Assembly (NCBI GenBank): GCA_015061945.1
Contig: SUVP01000002.1
Location: forward strand, 286,909 to 350,908
Direction of reading: 5' to 3'
DNA from: Opitutales bacterium
GTDB lineage: Bacteria > Verrucomicrobiota > Verrucomicrobiia > Opitutales > Intestinicryptomonadaceae
DNA: 64,000 nt
The notes beneath the pieces were generated by a model. It had not been told where the DNA came from and searched no databases. It worked only from the letters and a program-made list of their open reading frames with translations. Position numbers and translations under genes: made by a program. Below are positions 46,156 through 54,953 of this stretch, piece after piece; positions within the stretch are counted from its first letter, which is position 1; each line of letters begins with the position of its first letter.

Positions 46156-46901
46156 GCATCTTTAAGTACTAATTGAAGTGGTGCGTGGTCCGAACCTTCA
46201 ATTTTATCGAGAATATCTGTCGATTCCACGTTTTGCAAAAGATTATGCGACACTAAAAAGTAGTCGATTCTCCACCCGATATTTTTCTTTCTCGCTCCGA
46301 AACGGAAACTCCACCAACTATATTTTATGGCATCGGGATTGCGTTCTCGCCAAATATCGACCATATCGCAATCTGAAAGGATTTGGGTAAAATCGTCCCT
46401 CTCACGTTGAGAAAAACCAGCCGATTCACGATTATCTTTCGGACGTGCAAGGTCAATTTCTTGATGAGCTACGTTAAAGTCGCCACACACAATTTCGTTT
46501 TTTGAATTCGCAAAATACTTTGCAAAATTCATATTCCATGTATGTTTAAAATCTATACGCTTCAACTCGTCTTGCGAGTTTGGTGCATAAATTGATGTCA
46601 ATGCAAATGTCCCAAAATCAGCACGGATTGCCCTGCCCTCCGACACATCGCCCTCGAACGATATGCGTTCAACCGATAGCGGTTCAGTATTTGAAAAAAT
46701 TGCAGTACCCGAGTACCCCGCTTTATTTGCTGGATGAAAATATCTATATTTAAAAGGCAAGTCTAATGCCGATGCTTTCAATTCATCAATGCGAGTTTCT
46801 TGCAGACAAAAAATGTCTGGCTTTTCGGCTTCGAGCATTCCGCCAAAGTTTTTTGAGATTGCACTACGCAATCCGTTTACATTCCACGATACAATTTTCA
46901 T
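46152..46901 (-). CDS. xth: Exodeoxyribonuclease III
   Basis: Endonuclease/exonuclease/phosphatase-fold enzyme that cuts at abasic sites and removes 3' blocks. Encodes 249 residues from the ATG at 46901; a GTG one codon upstream is possible. Motifs: KIVSWNVNGLRSA, the metal-binding Glu in CLQETRID (about 35), VCGDFNVAH and, near the end, GWRIDYFLVS and GSDHAPL. It follows the SNF2-type ATPase gene with stop and start overlapping (TGATG). Linked to that gene and to recJ and the UDG-like gene as DNA-repair functions. Confidence 0.93.
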   Translation of the reverse strand: MKIVSWNVNGLRSAISKNFGGMLEAEKPDIFCLQETRIDELKASALDLPFKYRYFHPANKAGYSGTAIFSNTEPLSVERISFEGDVSEGRAIRADFGTFALTSIYAPNSQDELKRIDFKHTWNMNFAKYFANSKNEIVCGDFNVAHQEIDLARPKDNRESAGFSQRERDDFTQILSDCDMVDIWRERNPDAIKYSWWSFRFGARKKNIGWRIDYFLVSHNLLQNVESTDILDKIEGSDHAPLQLVLKDA

Positions 46902-49417
46902 CACGACAAAATATCAGAAACTGTTTCAATAAATCTGACGTGATTTGACACGTCTTTTAATCCACCGAGTAGATCGTTGAAAAGTTTGCGTTTTTGAACT
47001 TGCAACTTTCGCACTCTGTCTTCGACTGTATCTTGTGCAATCATTCTGTACACAAAAACGTCGCCCTTGCGACCAATTCTGTGTACACGGTCTATCGCCT
47101 GTTCTTCGACTGCGGGGTTCCACCACGGATCCGCAAGAAATACATAATCGGCAGAAGTAAGCGTTATACCCGTTCCACCAGCACGCAAGCTCACAAGCAT
47201 AATTGCTCCACCTGTGCGAGTCTGGAATTGCTCGACAGGCTTCGACCTATCACGAGTAGTCCCTGTGAGCGTATATATAGGTGCGGTAAGCAAACGCATA
47301 GAAATATGTTCTTCGATAATTTCTAAGAATCGGGTAAACTGACTAAATATCAAAATTTTCTTCCCGCTCAAATACAACTCCTCGACCTTATCGAGCAAGA
47401 CAGAAACTTTACCCCCCATTTCAGATACGCCATCTTTGCCAATCCACGGCAATAGAGATGCGTCGCACGAGGCTTGTCTTAATCGAGTCAAAAGCGAGAG
47501 TACTGTGAAACGTGCTTTTGCGTCTTCGACAACTGCTCCACCGAGAGTATTGCGTGCCTCTGAAAGAAGTTTTTGGTATTCTGATTTCTGCTGTTCCGAC
47601 ATCGGACACGCCAAGTCGACATATACTTTTTCGGGCAACTCTGTCGCCACTTCAGACTTCAATCTACGCAACACAAATGGTGCAATTTGGCGACGCATAT
47701 TTTTCACAAAATTTTCGTCAGATTGCACAGCGTATTCAAACATTGCACGTTGCCCCATCAAACCAGCCATAAGCCAACGGAAAGTTGTCCACATATCGAG
47801 AAGTCGATTTTCAACAGGCGTACCTGTTAGTGCGATTTTTCGATGAGCTTTCAAAGCCATACATGCGAGAGTCGTTTTTGCGTCGGGATTTTTAATAAAT
47901 TGTGCTTCGTCGAGAACGGCAATTTCAAACGATTGCGTTTCAGCCAACGCTCTATTGCGACGCAACTGCGTATAACTTGACACCCACAAGTCTGCTTCAT
48001 CAAATTTTGAATTTGATGAGAATATTGCACACTTCAAGTTCGGGAAAAATTTTTCAGCTTCGGCAATCCACACTGGAATTACGCTCGCTGGGCATACCAC
48101 AAAAAACTTTTTCGATGAGTCTTCTTTGTGGTACATATTCACAAGCGTTAACGTTTGCAGTGTCTTACCAAGCCCCATTTCATCGGCAATCATAGCATTA
48201 CACTCGTGATCAAAAAGTCGGCGAGCCCACAATACACCACGTTTTTGGTAGTTGCGTAAGAAATCTGGAAGCTCATTTTCTCCCGCATAATTTTTAGCCG
48301 TCAAAGAATTAAGCCATACACGCAACTCTTTCGACATCTCAAATGAGCCAGCATAATCCATAATTGAAAACAGCATATAGCGTGGAATTTTACCTTCTTC
48401 AAATCCGTATTCTCTGGCACGTTCGATATTCCGTGCAAAAGATGTTTCTGTGTTAGATACTCGTAAAATCCCGTACTCTGGAACTATACGCAAACCCGAT
48501 GTTCCCGCACTTAAAATCTTTGGGAACTCCGAAGAATCCACAACTTTGCCGTCAACTGTTGGCGACCACTCAACATCAAAATCTGTATTATTTTCGGAAA
48601 GAGTTTTGATTATTGGCTTGAGCGATACTTCACGTTCACCCAATGCGAGCAACTCGACATTTGCGTCTTTTCTGATTTCAAAATATTTTTCCCACTGCGG
48701 AAGTTGTATTTGCAAAAACGATGGGATTTTCGCAATTTCAGAAAGTAGATAATGTCCTGTTTCGTACTTAAAACCAGCCCTGCGAGACATTGTTGCCAAA
48801 CGCACCATATTCTCTTTTTGCGTGTCGCCAAGCTCGGTTAACGGAAAACATTTCTCGCCAAACGCCTTGCGAGATTGTCCGTCTTCAAACACCCACAACG
48901 CATGGAAGTCCAAACCTTTTCTCTTTGACGCAAATGATATGACAAGCTTGGGATATTCCGATTCTTGAGAAGGTATTTCTTCGGATTGAGTTTCTTTTAT
49001 TTGCTCTGTTTCTCCGATATTTTCGGCATTGCGAGCTTTTGCGATTGCCTCTTGCTCATCATAATCGAGAAATAAATCGCTCGAAAAAATGTCGGCAACA
49101 AGCTCTTCAATCTCGTAAAATCCTGCCACACGCAAAGCGTTATTTTGAAGGTCATCGTTTGAATGCGAGTGTTTGATATACTCGTCGCCCTCAAAATCAA
49201 TCACACAGAATGGTTCGGAATCGTCTTCGAGTTTTGCACAAATGATAGCCTCGCCCGAGTTCAATTCAATCGTTCGGATTGCACCATTTTTATAAAGTTT
49301 GCGTCCGTACAAAAGCTCTTCATCACGAAAGGATTTTTCCCAATCGCAATCTACACGACGTAGCCACAATGCGAGCTCGCTACGCTTGTATATTCTGTTT
49401 GCCGAACGCAACGCCAT
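46901..49417 (-). CDS. SNF2/SWI2-family DEAD-box ATPase
   Basis: Encodes 838 residues. SNF2 helicase core: Walker A ADEMGLGKTLQ (about 410-419), DEAQ box VLDEAQFIKNP (about 498), LTGTPVENRL, then the C-terminal helicase half with KILIFSQFTRFLEI, SLRAGGTGITLT and DRVHRIGRKGDVFVYR. About 380 N-terminal residues are less conserved and could hold a SWIM-like or DNA-binding region (one motif, CAKLEDDSEPFCVIDFEGDEY). Bacterial relatives are RapA-like or stand-alone SNF2 proteins of unclear role. The xth gene is coupled downstream, and glgA is upstream. Confidence 0.88.
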   Translation of the reverse strand: MALRSANRIYKRSELALWLRRVDCDWEKSFRDEELLYGRKLYKNGAIRTIELNSGEAIICAKLEDDSEPFCVIDFEGDEYIKHSHSNDDLQNNALRVAGFYEIEELVADIFSSDLFLDYDEQEAIAKARNAENIGETEQIKETQSEEIPSQESEYPKLVISFASKRKGLDFHALWVFEDGQSRKAFGEKCFPLTELGDTQKENMVRLATMSRRAGFKYETGHYLLSEIAKIPSFLQIQLPQWEKYFEIRKDANVELLALGEREVSLKPIIKTLSENNTDFDVEWSPTVDGKVVDSSEFPKILSAGTSGLRIVPEYGILRVSNTETSFARNIERAREYGFEEGKIPRYMLFSIMDYAGSFEMSKELRVWLNSLTAKNYAGENELPDFLRNYQKRGVLWARRLFDHECNAMIADEMGLGKTLQTLTLVNMYHKEDSSKKFFVVCPASVIPVWIAEAEKFFPNLKCAIFSSNSKFDEADLWVSSYTQLRRNRALAETQSFEIAVLDEAQFIKNPDAKTTLACMALKAHRKIALTGTPVENRLLDMWTTFRWLMAGLMGQRAMFEYAVQSDENFVKNMRRQIAPFVLRRLKSEVATELPEKVYVDLACPMSEQQKSEYQKLLSEARNTLGGAVVEDAKARFTVLSLLTRLRQASCDASLLPWIGKDGVSEMGGKVSVLLDKVEELYLSGKKILIFSQFTRFLEIIEEHISMRLLTAPIYTLTGTTRDRSKPVEQFQTRTGGAIMLVSLRAGGTGITLTSADYVFLADPWWNPAVEEQAIDRVHRIGRKGDVFVYRMIAQDTVEDRVRKLQVQKRKLFNDLLGGLKDVSNHVRFIETVSDILS

Positions 49418-49420
49418 ATA

Positions 49421-50890
49421 TTAGAATGCCGACGATCTCGTGCCTACTGCCCACTTATAAACTTGTTCATATTTGTCTGACGATGCCAACCATGAGAAGT
49501 CGCGAGTCATTGCATTGCGACGCATTGTCTTGATGTCATCGGGGCGGTCGTACCAAGTTGCACACGCCCATCCGATTGTATTATAAAGTGCATCGGCAGT
49601 TGCGTCGGAGAATCTGAACCCTTCGCCCTTTCCAGAACCCTCAACGTATTGCGAAACTGTATCGGCAAGCCCGCCAGTCGAACGTACGATTGGCAATGTC
49701 CCATAAATCATTGAGTACATTTGGTTGAGTCCGCAAGGCTCAAAGCGACTCGGCATAAGGAAGAAGTCGGCACCGGCTTCAATCATATGCGAAAGCTCGT
49801 TATCGTAGCCGATGTACGACGCAATCTTTCCGCTATTTGATGCTGTCAAATTTTTGAATGAATCTTCAAGCCAAGTTTCGCCACTACCCAAAACAGCGAG
49901 CTGAATATCCATATTATCGACGAGTGGTTGGGCAATGCGTGCAAGCAAGTCGAGCCCCTTTTGGTCGAACAAACGCGAGACTACGCCAAAAAGTGGTTTT
50001 TTATCGGACACTTCCAAGCCCATTCTTTCTTGCAATGCTTTTTTGCAAACTGCCTTGCCCTTCATATCAGAAACAGAATAATTTTTTGCGATAAATTTAT
50101 CTGTTTTCGGATTCCAATCTTCGAGGTCAACACCGTTCAAAATTCCGATTAAATCGCCAGCACGGAATCGCAAGAGCGATTCTAACCCGCAACCAAATTG
50201 CGATGTCTTAATTTCGTTCGCATATGTTGGGCTGACTGTCGTAATTTTTGTGCAGTTGTACAAACCTGCTTTCATCATATTCAATGATCCGTACGCTTCG
50301 CAAGAATCAGCACGGAACTCGCTCGACGGAATGCCAGCGTATTCCAAAACGCCCTTATCAAAAATACCTTGATGCTGAAGATTATGAATTGTAAACACTG
50401 TCGCACAACGTCCGAGCGGAGAATGGCGGAGTGTCGTATTCAAATAAACTGGAATCAAACCAGTTGTCCAATCGTGGCAATGGATTACATCTGGATACCA
50501 ACCTGTCGATATGCAATATTCGAGTGCTGCACGAGAGAGAAACGCAAAGCGTCCGCCGTTATCTTCGTACGATACTGCTCCATAATTATAAATCCCTGGG
50601 CGGTCGTAATACTTATTAAACTCGAGGAATTTTACACTCGCTCCACCGAGTTGAGTTGTCCATACCGATGTAAATTCTTCAATACCCAAACCCATATGGA
50701 CCGACAAATTGTCCATTTCTTTTGTGAAATTTTCTTTGCCTTTAATTGTGGAGTACAAAGGCGTAAACACTTTTACATCGCACCCTTTCTTTGCAAATTC
50801 TTTTGAAAGCGATGAAACCATATCCGCAAGCCCCCCAACTTTCGAGAAAGGAGCACATTCGGGCGATACCATTAATATTTTCATTTTCAT
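49421..50890 (-). CDS. glgA: Glycogen synthase (ADP-glucose type)
   Basis: Transfers glucose from ADP-glucose to a growing alpha-1,4 glucan. Encodes 489 residues from the ATG at 50890; a start at 50884 is also possible. N-terminal nucleotide-binding motif SKVGGLADMV (16-25), the central ESLLRFRAGDLIGILNGVD and the C-terminal PSRFEPCGLNQMY region with the catalytic Glu, STGGLADTV. Other glycogen genes are not in the window. The neighbouring PfkB kinase is transcribed divergently. Confidence 0.93.
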   Translation of the reverse strand: MKMKILMVSPECAPFSKVGGLADMVSSLSKEFAKKGCDVKVFTPLYSTIKGKENFTKEMDNLSVHMGLGIEEFTSVWTTQLGGASVKFLEFNKYYDRPGIYNYGAVSYEDNGGRFAFLSRAALEYCISTGWYPDVIHCHDWTTGLIPVYLNTTLRHSPLGRCATVFTIHNLQHQGIFDKGVLEYAGIPSSEFRADSCEAYGSLNMMKAGLYNCTKITTVSPTYANEIKTSQFGCGLESLLRFRAGDLIGILNGVDLEDWNPKTDKFIAKNYSVSDMKGKAVCKKALQERMGLEVSDKKPLFGVVSRLFDQKGLDLLARIAQPLVDNMDIQLAVLGSGETWLEDSFKNLTASNSGKIASYIGYDNELSHMIEAGADFFLMPSRFEPCGLNQMYSMIYGTLPIVRSTGGLADTVSQYVEGSGKGEGFRFSDATADALYNTIGWACATWYDRPDDIKTMRRNAMTRDFSWLASSDKYEQVYKWAVGTRSSAF

Positions 50891-50988
50891 AATTTTTCCA
50901 GTATTCAACCTTGTATTATCTCACACTAAATTATTTCATTGCAACCGTTTTTCTTGCACAGACAAAAAAAAGATTCATCATAAAAATA

Positions 50989-51915
50989 ATGCAAAAAGTT
51001 TTCACAATAACTGGGAATCTCCTCGCCGAGACAACAAGCCGTTTCGATATGCCTAAAATCGGGCAGACTGTCCGTGCTATCGGGTCTTCAAAATTTCAAG
51101 TCGGTGGCAAGGGTGTGAATGTCGCAAGAACGTTGGCGTCGCTCGACGTGAATTGTTCAGCGATAATATTCCCCGCTGGATTTGTCGGACAAAAATGTCT
51201 CGATTTTCTCTCCCGTGAAAATTTTGATGTGATTTCAATTTCTATCGATGGCGAGACGCGTGAAGGTTTAGTTTGCGTGGATTCTAACGGTAAACAAACA
51301 ACTTTTCTCGGTAGCGATTTACCTATTCCACAAAACGCATTTGAGACGTGCCTAAAGAAAATCGACGCTCAAATTAAAAGCGATGATATTCTCGCACTCT
51401 GCGGTAGTTTCCCAAACTGGCAAACCTCATACGCACAAAAATTATCAAAATTGTGCGAAGAAAAAAACGCTCATTTTTGCGTTGATACATACGGGACACC
51501 ACTAAACGATGTTGTCGATTACCACTGCGATTTTCTAAAATTTAACAAGTCGGAATTACTTTCCTATCTCGCTTCAAAAGGAGAAAATGTAGACTGCTAC
51601 TCGCAAGAAATTTTTGAATTTGCCCGAAACAAATATTTTTCAAAAGCTAAAATTTTCGCAATCACTGACGGTGCCAACGCTACTTTTGTGTCGGATAAAA
51701 ACGATACCATAAAAATTGTTCCGCAAAAAATAGAAAACGAAATAAGTGCCACTGGTTGCGGTGATGCACTTTTTGGCGTTGCTATTTCTGAAATATTCAT
51801 CAAAAAATCATCTTTGAAAAAATCATTTGAACTCGCATCAAAATATGCGTCGCTAACTGCACAATGCGAAGAAACCGCTGTGCTTTCACAAGATAAAATC
51901 AAAACAATTTTTTAA
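50989..51915 (+). CDS. PfkB-family sugar kinase
   Basis: Encodes 308 residues from the ATG at 50989; the longer ORF start reads through the promoter region. PfkB signatures: FQVGGKGVNVARTLA (37-51) and the catalytic Asp D259 in SATGCGDALFG. The overall pattern fits 1-phosphofructokinase or tagatose-6-phosphate kinase, but substrate cannot be set. The gene is 6 bp before queA and divergent from glgA, so a link to hexose-phosphate or glycogen metabolism is reasonable. Confidence 0.82.
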   Translation: MQKVFTITGNLLAETTSRFDMPKIGQTVRAIGSSKFQVGGKGVNVARTLASLDVNCSAIIFPAGFVGQKCLDFLSRENFDVISISIDGETREGLVCVDSNGKQTTFLGSDLPIPQNAFETCLKKIDAQIKSDDILALCGSFPNWQTSYAQKLSKLCEEKNAHFCVDTYGTPLNDVVDYHCDFLKFNKSELLSYLASKGENVDCYSQEIFEFARNKYFSKAKIFAITDGANATFVSDKNDTIKIVPQKIENEISATGCGDALFGVAISEIFIKKSSLKKSFELASKYASLTAQCEETAVLSQDKIKTIF

Positions 51916-51921
51916 ATAAAA

Positions 51922-53001
51922 ATGGATTCAGCTCTGCTCGATTACGAACTCCCACTTGAACGCATCGCACGTTTTCCAGCCGAAAAACGCGACAATTCGC
52001 GTCTGCTCGTGTACGACAGAACATCGGACACAATCGAACACGCACACTTCGCAGATCTTCCAAAATATCTAAAAACACCACACAATTTTTTTCGCAATAA
52101 TGCGTCGGTTTTAAAAGGTAGAATTTTTGCGAAGAAAAAAACAGGCGGAAATGTCGAGTGCCTTTTGCTAACTCCATTGGATAGTGGGACAAAATGGACT
52201 TGTATGATTAAGCCCGCAAAACGTCTGCAAATTGGTGCTACTTTCGGAGTCGACGGCGAGTTTGAAGCGACAGTTCTCGAAAAGTTTGACGATGGCAGAG
52301 CCGTTATAGACTTTGCAATTCAAGGCGATGGCAATGTTATCTCGATGAGTGAAAAAATCGGCGTTGTGCCATTGCCTCCGTACATCGCACGCAACCAAAA
52401 TTCGCCCGACTACGACAGAGACTTTGACAACGCTCGCTACGAAACCGTTTATGCAAACCCCGAAAAAAAGGTCGCTTCGGCGGCACCAACTGCCGGTTTA
52501 CACTTCACACCTGAACTTATACAAACCTTGAAAAATTCAGGACACGACTTTTTCGACCTAACTTTGCATGTCGGTATTGGAACTTTTCAACCACTCAAAA
52601 GCGATAAGGTTGAAGACCACATTATGCACTCGGAAATTTATGAAATCCCGACAAAAACATTGAGTGCAATGTCCGATAAATCTATGCCTCGCCTTGCTGT
52701 CGGGACGACATCTTTGCGTGCAATGGAAGACTTCACAAGAAAACATCAAAACGGCTTTTCTTGCGATTCTCCCGTTTTCGACGACGCCCGCTTGTTCGTT
52801 TATCCACCACAAAAAATACTTTCTGCCGATGCGATGATTACAAACTTTCACTTGCCTCGCTCCACGCTAATGTGCCTTGTAGCAGTATTTCTCAAGCCTG
52901 AATCATTAGACGGAATAGAAAAACTAAAAGAAATTTATCAAGTAGCTATCGATAATAAATACAACTTTTACTCGTATGGCGACGCTATGTTAATCCTTTA
53001 A
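51922..53001 (+). CDS. queA: S-adenosylmethionine:tRNA ribosyltransferase-isomerase QueA
   Basis: Forms epoxyqueuosine in tRNA from preQ1 and S-adenosylmethionine. Encodes 359 residues. Starts LLDYELPLERIARFPAEKRDNSRLLV and has the conserved NNASVLKGR, PLPPYIAR, YETVYA, SAAPTAGLHFT, LHVGIGTFQPL and ITNFHLPRSTL. Other queuosine genes are absent from the window. Follows the PfkB gene closely, possibly in one transcript. Confidence 0.95.
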   Translation: MDSALLDYELPLERIARFPAEKRDNSRLLVYDRTSDTIEHAHFADLPKYLKTPHNFFRNNASVLKGRIFAKKKTGGNVECLLLTPLDSGTKWTCMIKPAKRLQIGATFGVDGEFEATVLEKFDDGRAVIDFAIQGDGNVISMSEKIGVVPLPPYIARNQNSPDYDRDFDNARYETVYANPEKKVASAAPTAGLHFTPELIQTLKNSGHDFFDLTLHVGIGTFQPLKSDKVEDHIMHSEIYEIPTKTLSAMSDKSMPRLAVGTTSLRAMEDFTRKHQNGFSCDSPVFDDARLFVYPPQKILSADAMITNFHLPRSTLMCLVAVFLKPESLDGIEKLKEIYQVAIDNKYNFYSYGDAMLIL

Positions 53002-53050
53002 TTCTCTATTTAACTTTACAGGAATTCCGATTCAATCAATATCAAAAAAA

Positions 53051-53917
53051 ATGGCAGAAGTTTTAGACAACAACGAAAAAAATAAGGTCGCATTCGCCTC
53101 TGTTTTGGTGGCGTGTGGGCTTGTTGTCTTTAAACTTATTGTCGGGGTTGCAACTGGAAGTTTGGGGATTTTGTCAGAAGCGTTGCACTCTGCCCTCGAC
53201 TCTGTATCCGCCTTTATTACTTGGATTGCCGTTCGCCTTTCAGACAAACCAGCTGACAATGAACATAATTTCGGACACGGAAAAATAGAAAATTTTTCAG
53301 CACTAATTGAATCCATTTTACTACTTATAACGTGTGGGTGGATTATTTGGGAAGCTATCGAAAGACTCTCTTCAAAACATACTGAAATTGAAGTCGGGTT
53401 TTGGAGTTTTGCAGTTGTTATAACTTCAATTTTCGTAGATATCGGGCGAGCAAGAATACTCAAAAAAACAGCTATCAAATTTAAAAGCCAAGCACTCGAA
53501 GCCGACGCATTGCACTTTGCAACAGATATATGGAGTTCGACAGTTGTACTCATCGGTATAATCTGTGCGTACTTCAAAATCTACTCAGCCGACGCAATTG
53601 CAGCACTTTGCGTTGCTCTTATCGCGATATGGGTATCGCTGAAATTGTCGATGCGGGCGATTGATCAACTGCTCGATAAAGCACCAGATGGTATGCGAGA
53701 AAAAGTTTCTGAACTAATCGGAAGTGTCGACGGCGTCATACTTTCGCACGATTTACGTGTAAGATGTTCCGGATGTATTTATATTATTGATGTGAATATC
53801 CACGTTTCGCCCACGCTCACTATTGTTCAAGCACACGAAATTTCTGAACGCATTGAAAAACTATTGCGTGCAAATATCGGGGAATCGATTATCAACGTCC
53901 ATATTGAACCAGCCTAA
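53051..53917 (+). CDS. Cation diffusion facilitator (CDF) transporter
   Basis: Proton-coupled divalent metal exporter in the inner membrane. Encodes 288 residues. Six helices; the metal site has H46 and D50 in SEALHSALDSVSAF (helix 2) and a second H/D pair in ALHFATDIWSS (helix 5), the HxxxD type usual for zinc or iron. EHNFGHGKIE (71-80) is the histidine-bearing loop. The C-terminal cytoplasmic domain has VHVRC-like VRCSGCIYIIDVNIHV. It sits between queA and coaB. Metal specificity is inferred from the residues. Confidence 0.87.
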   Translation: MAEVLDNNEKNKVAFASVLVACGLVVFKLIVGVATGSLGILSEALHSALDSVSAFITWIAVRLSDKPADNEHNFGHGKIENFSALIESILLLITCGWIIWEAIERLSSKHTEIEVGFWSFAVVITSIFVDIGRARILKKTAIKFKSQALEADALHFATDIWSSTVVLIGIICAYFKIYSADAIAALCVALIAIWVSLKLSMRAIDQLLDKAPDGMREKVSELIGSVDGVILSHDLRVRCSGCIYIIDVNIHVSPTLTIVQAHEISERIEKLLRANIGESIINVHIEPA

Positions 53918-53926
53918 TTTAAAAAT

Positions 53927-54571
53927 ATGAAAAAAATAAAATGCCTTATCACTGCAGGCCCTACACGCGAACATTTTGACCCTGTTCGATATATCAGCAA
54001 TCCGTCTTCGGGAAAAATGGGTTGGTTTATTGCACAAGCATCAAAAGAATTTGGTTGGGACACAACACTTGTTCTCGGACCTTCGGCGTTGCCAAATATC
54101 GATGGAGTAAATGTTGAACGTGTAGTTAGTGCTGAAGATATGCTCTCGGTATGTCGTAAGCATTTTGACGATTGCCATATACTTATAATGTCGGCGGCAG
54201 TTAGCGATGTTCGCCCCAAAATGTTCATAAATCATAAGGCAAAGAAAAATGAAATTGATTTGAATCCACAACTCGAACGTACGCCCGATATCCTTTTGAC
54301 TCTATCAAAAGAAAAAGGCAACAAAGTGTTAATCGGGTTTGCAGCCGAAACGCAAAACGTTTTGGAGTACGCAAAGGGAAAGCTTGAACAAAAAAATCTC
54401 GATGCGATTGTCGCAAACAATGTAGGACAAGCTTCGACCGGATTTGCTTCCGACGACAATAAAATTGATGTTATCTTGCGAACAGGCGAAGTTATCGACT
54501 TCCCCCAAGCTTCAAAAAAAGAGCTGGCAAACAGCCTTATAAAATTTTTATCCGACAGATTTTTCAAATAA
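53927..54571 (+). CDS. coaB: Stand-alone phosphopantothenate-cysteine ligase (CoaB domain)
   Basis: Couples phosphopantothenate with cysteine in CoA synthesis. Encodes 214 residues with only the CoaB half of the usual CoaBC fusion: LITAGPTREHFDPVRYISNPSSGKMG (about 6-31), MSAAVSDVRP and the KKNEIDLNPQLERTPDIL segment, with VGFAAET-like IGFAAETQNV and a terminal domain. No CoaC decarboxylase domain is attached or adjacent, so it must lie elsewhere. Some lineages, including Bacteroidota and Enterococcus, also have split genes. The pathway also uses panD in this window. Confidence 0.87.
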   Translation: MKKIKCLITAGPTREHFDPVRYISNPSSGKMGWFIAQASKEFGWDTTLVLGPSALPNIDGVNVERVVSAEDMLSVCRKHFDDCHILIMSAAVSDVRPKMFINHKAKKNEIDLNPQLERTPDILLTLSKEKGNKVLIGFAAETQNVLEYAKGKLEQKNLDAIVANNVGQASTGFASDDNKIDVILRTGEVIDFPQASKKELANSLIKFLSDRFFK

Positions 54572-54617
54572 TATAGTCGGCAAAAATTAAATGGAAAAAA
54601 TTTAGGCGATAAAATAT

Positions 54618-54656
54618 TTGACAAAATTTGTATAGGGTATAGGGGTATAGCCTATA
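54618..54656 (+). promoter_or_regulatory. Promoter region and CsoR-type operator
   Basis: TTGACA at 54618-54623 followed by a G-rich inverted repeat TATAGG-N7-CCTATA (54638-54656). The A/T-flanked G tract palindrome resembles CsoR boxes. It overlaps where the -10 would lie, so binding would block transcription of the CsoR and metal-ATPase genes. Confidence 0.6.
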
Positions 54657-54677
54657 TTTAAAAAAAAAGGAAAAATT

Positions 54678-54947
54678 ATGCATTGCAGGAAAGCTGAAGA
54701 TAAAAAGAAATTAACAACTCGCTTGCGTAGAATAGAAGGTCAAATACGAGGAATTGAAAAAATGATAGATCTCGATAAAGACTGTATCGAGATTGTAAGG
54801 CAGATAAACTCGGCTTCGTCTGCCCTGCATAGTGTCTGGGCTGAAGTTGTTTCGGCACATATGAAGCATTGTATAAAGGACGCTCTCAAGCGTGGAGATG
54901 AAAAGCTAATTGACGAACTCGCAAACCACCTAAAAAAAGTTAGATAA
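54678..54947 (+). CDS. csoR: CsoR-type copper-responsive repressor
   Basis: Encodes 89 residues, an all-helical CsoR/RcnR/FrmR-family protein. Cys36, His61 and Cys65 (in DCIEIV and SAHMKHC) match the Cu(I) ligand set of CsoR, including numbering, which argues for copper over nickel, formaldehyde or persulfide sensing. A conserved arginine-rich helix (TRLRRIEGQIRGIEKMI) contacts DNA. AAAGGA precedes the start. It is 6 bp upstream of a P1B ATPase and has a matching operator upstream, making a self-regulated metal-resistance unit. Confidence 0.88.
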   Translation: MHCRKAEDKKKLTTRLRRIEGQIRGIEKMIDLDKDCIEIVRQINSASSALHSVWAEVVSAHMKHCIKDALKRGDEKLIDELANHLKKVR

Positions 54948-54953
54948 AATTTT

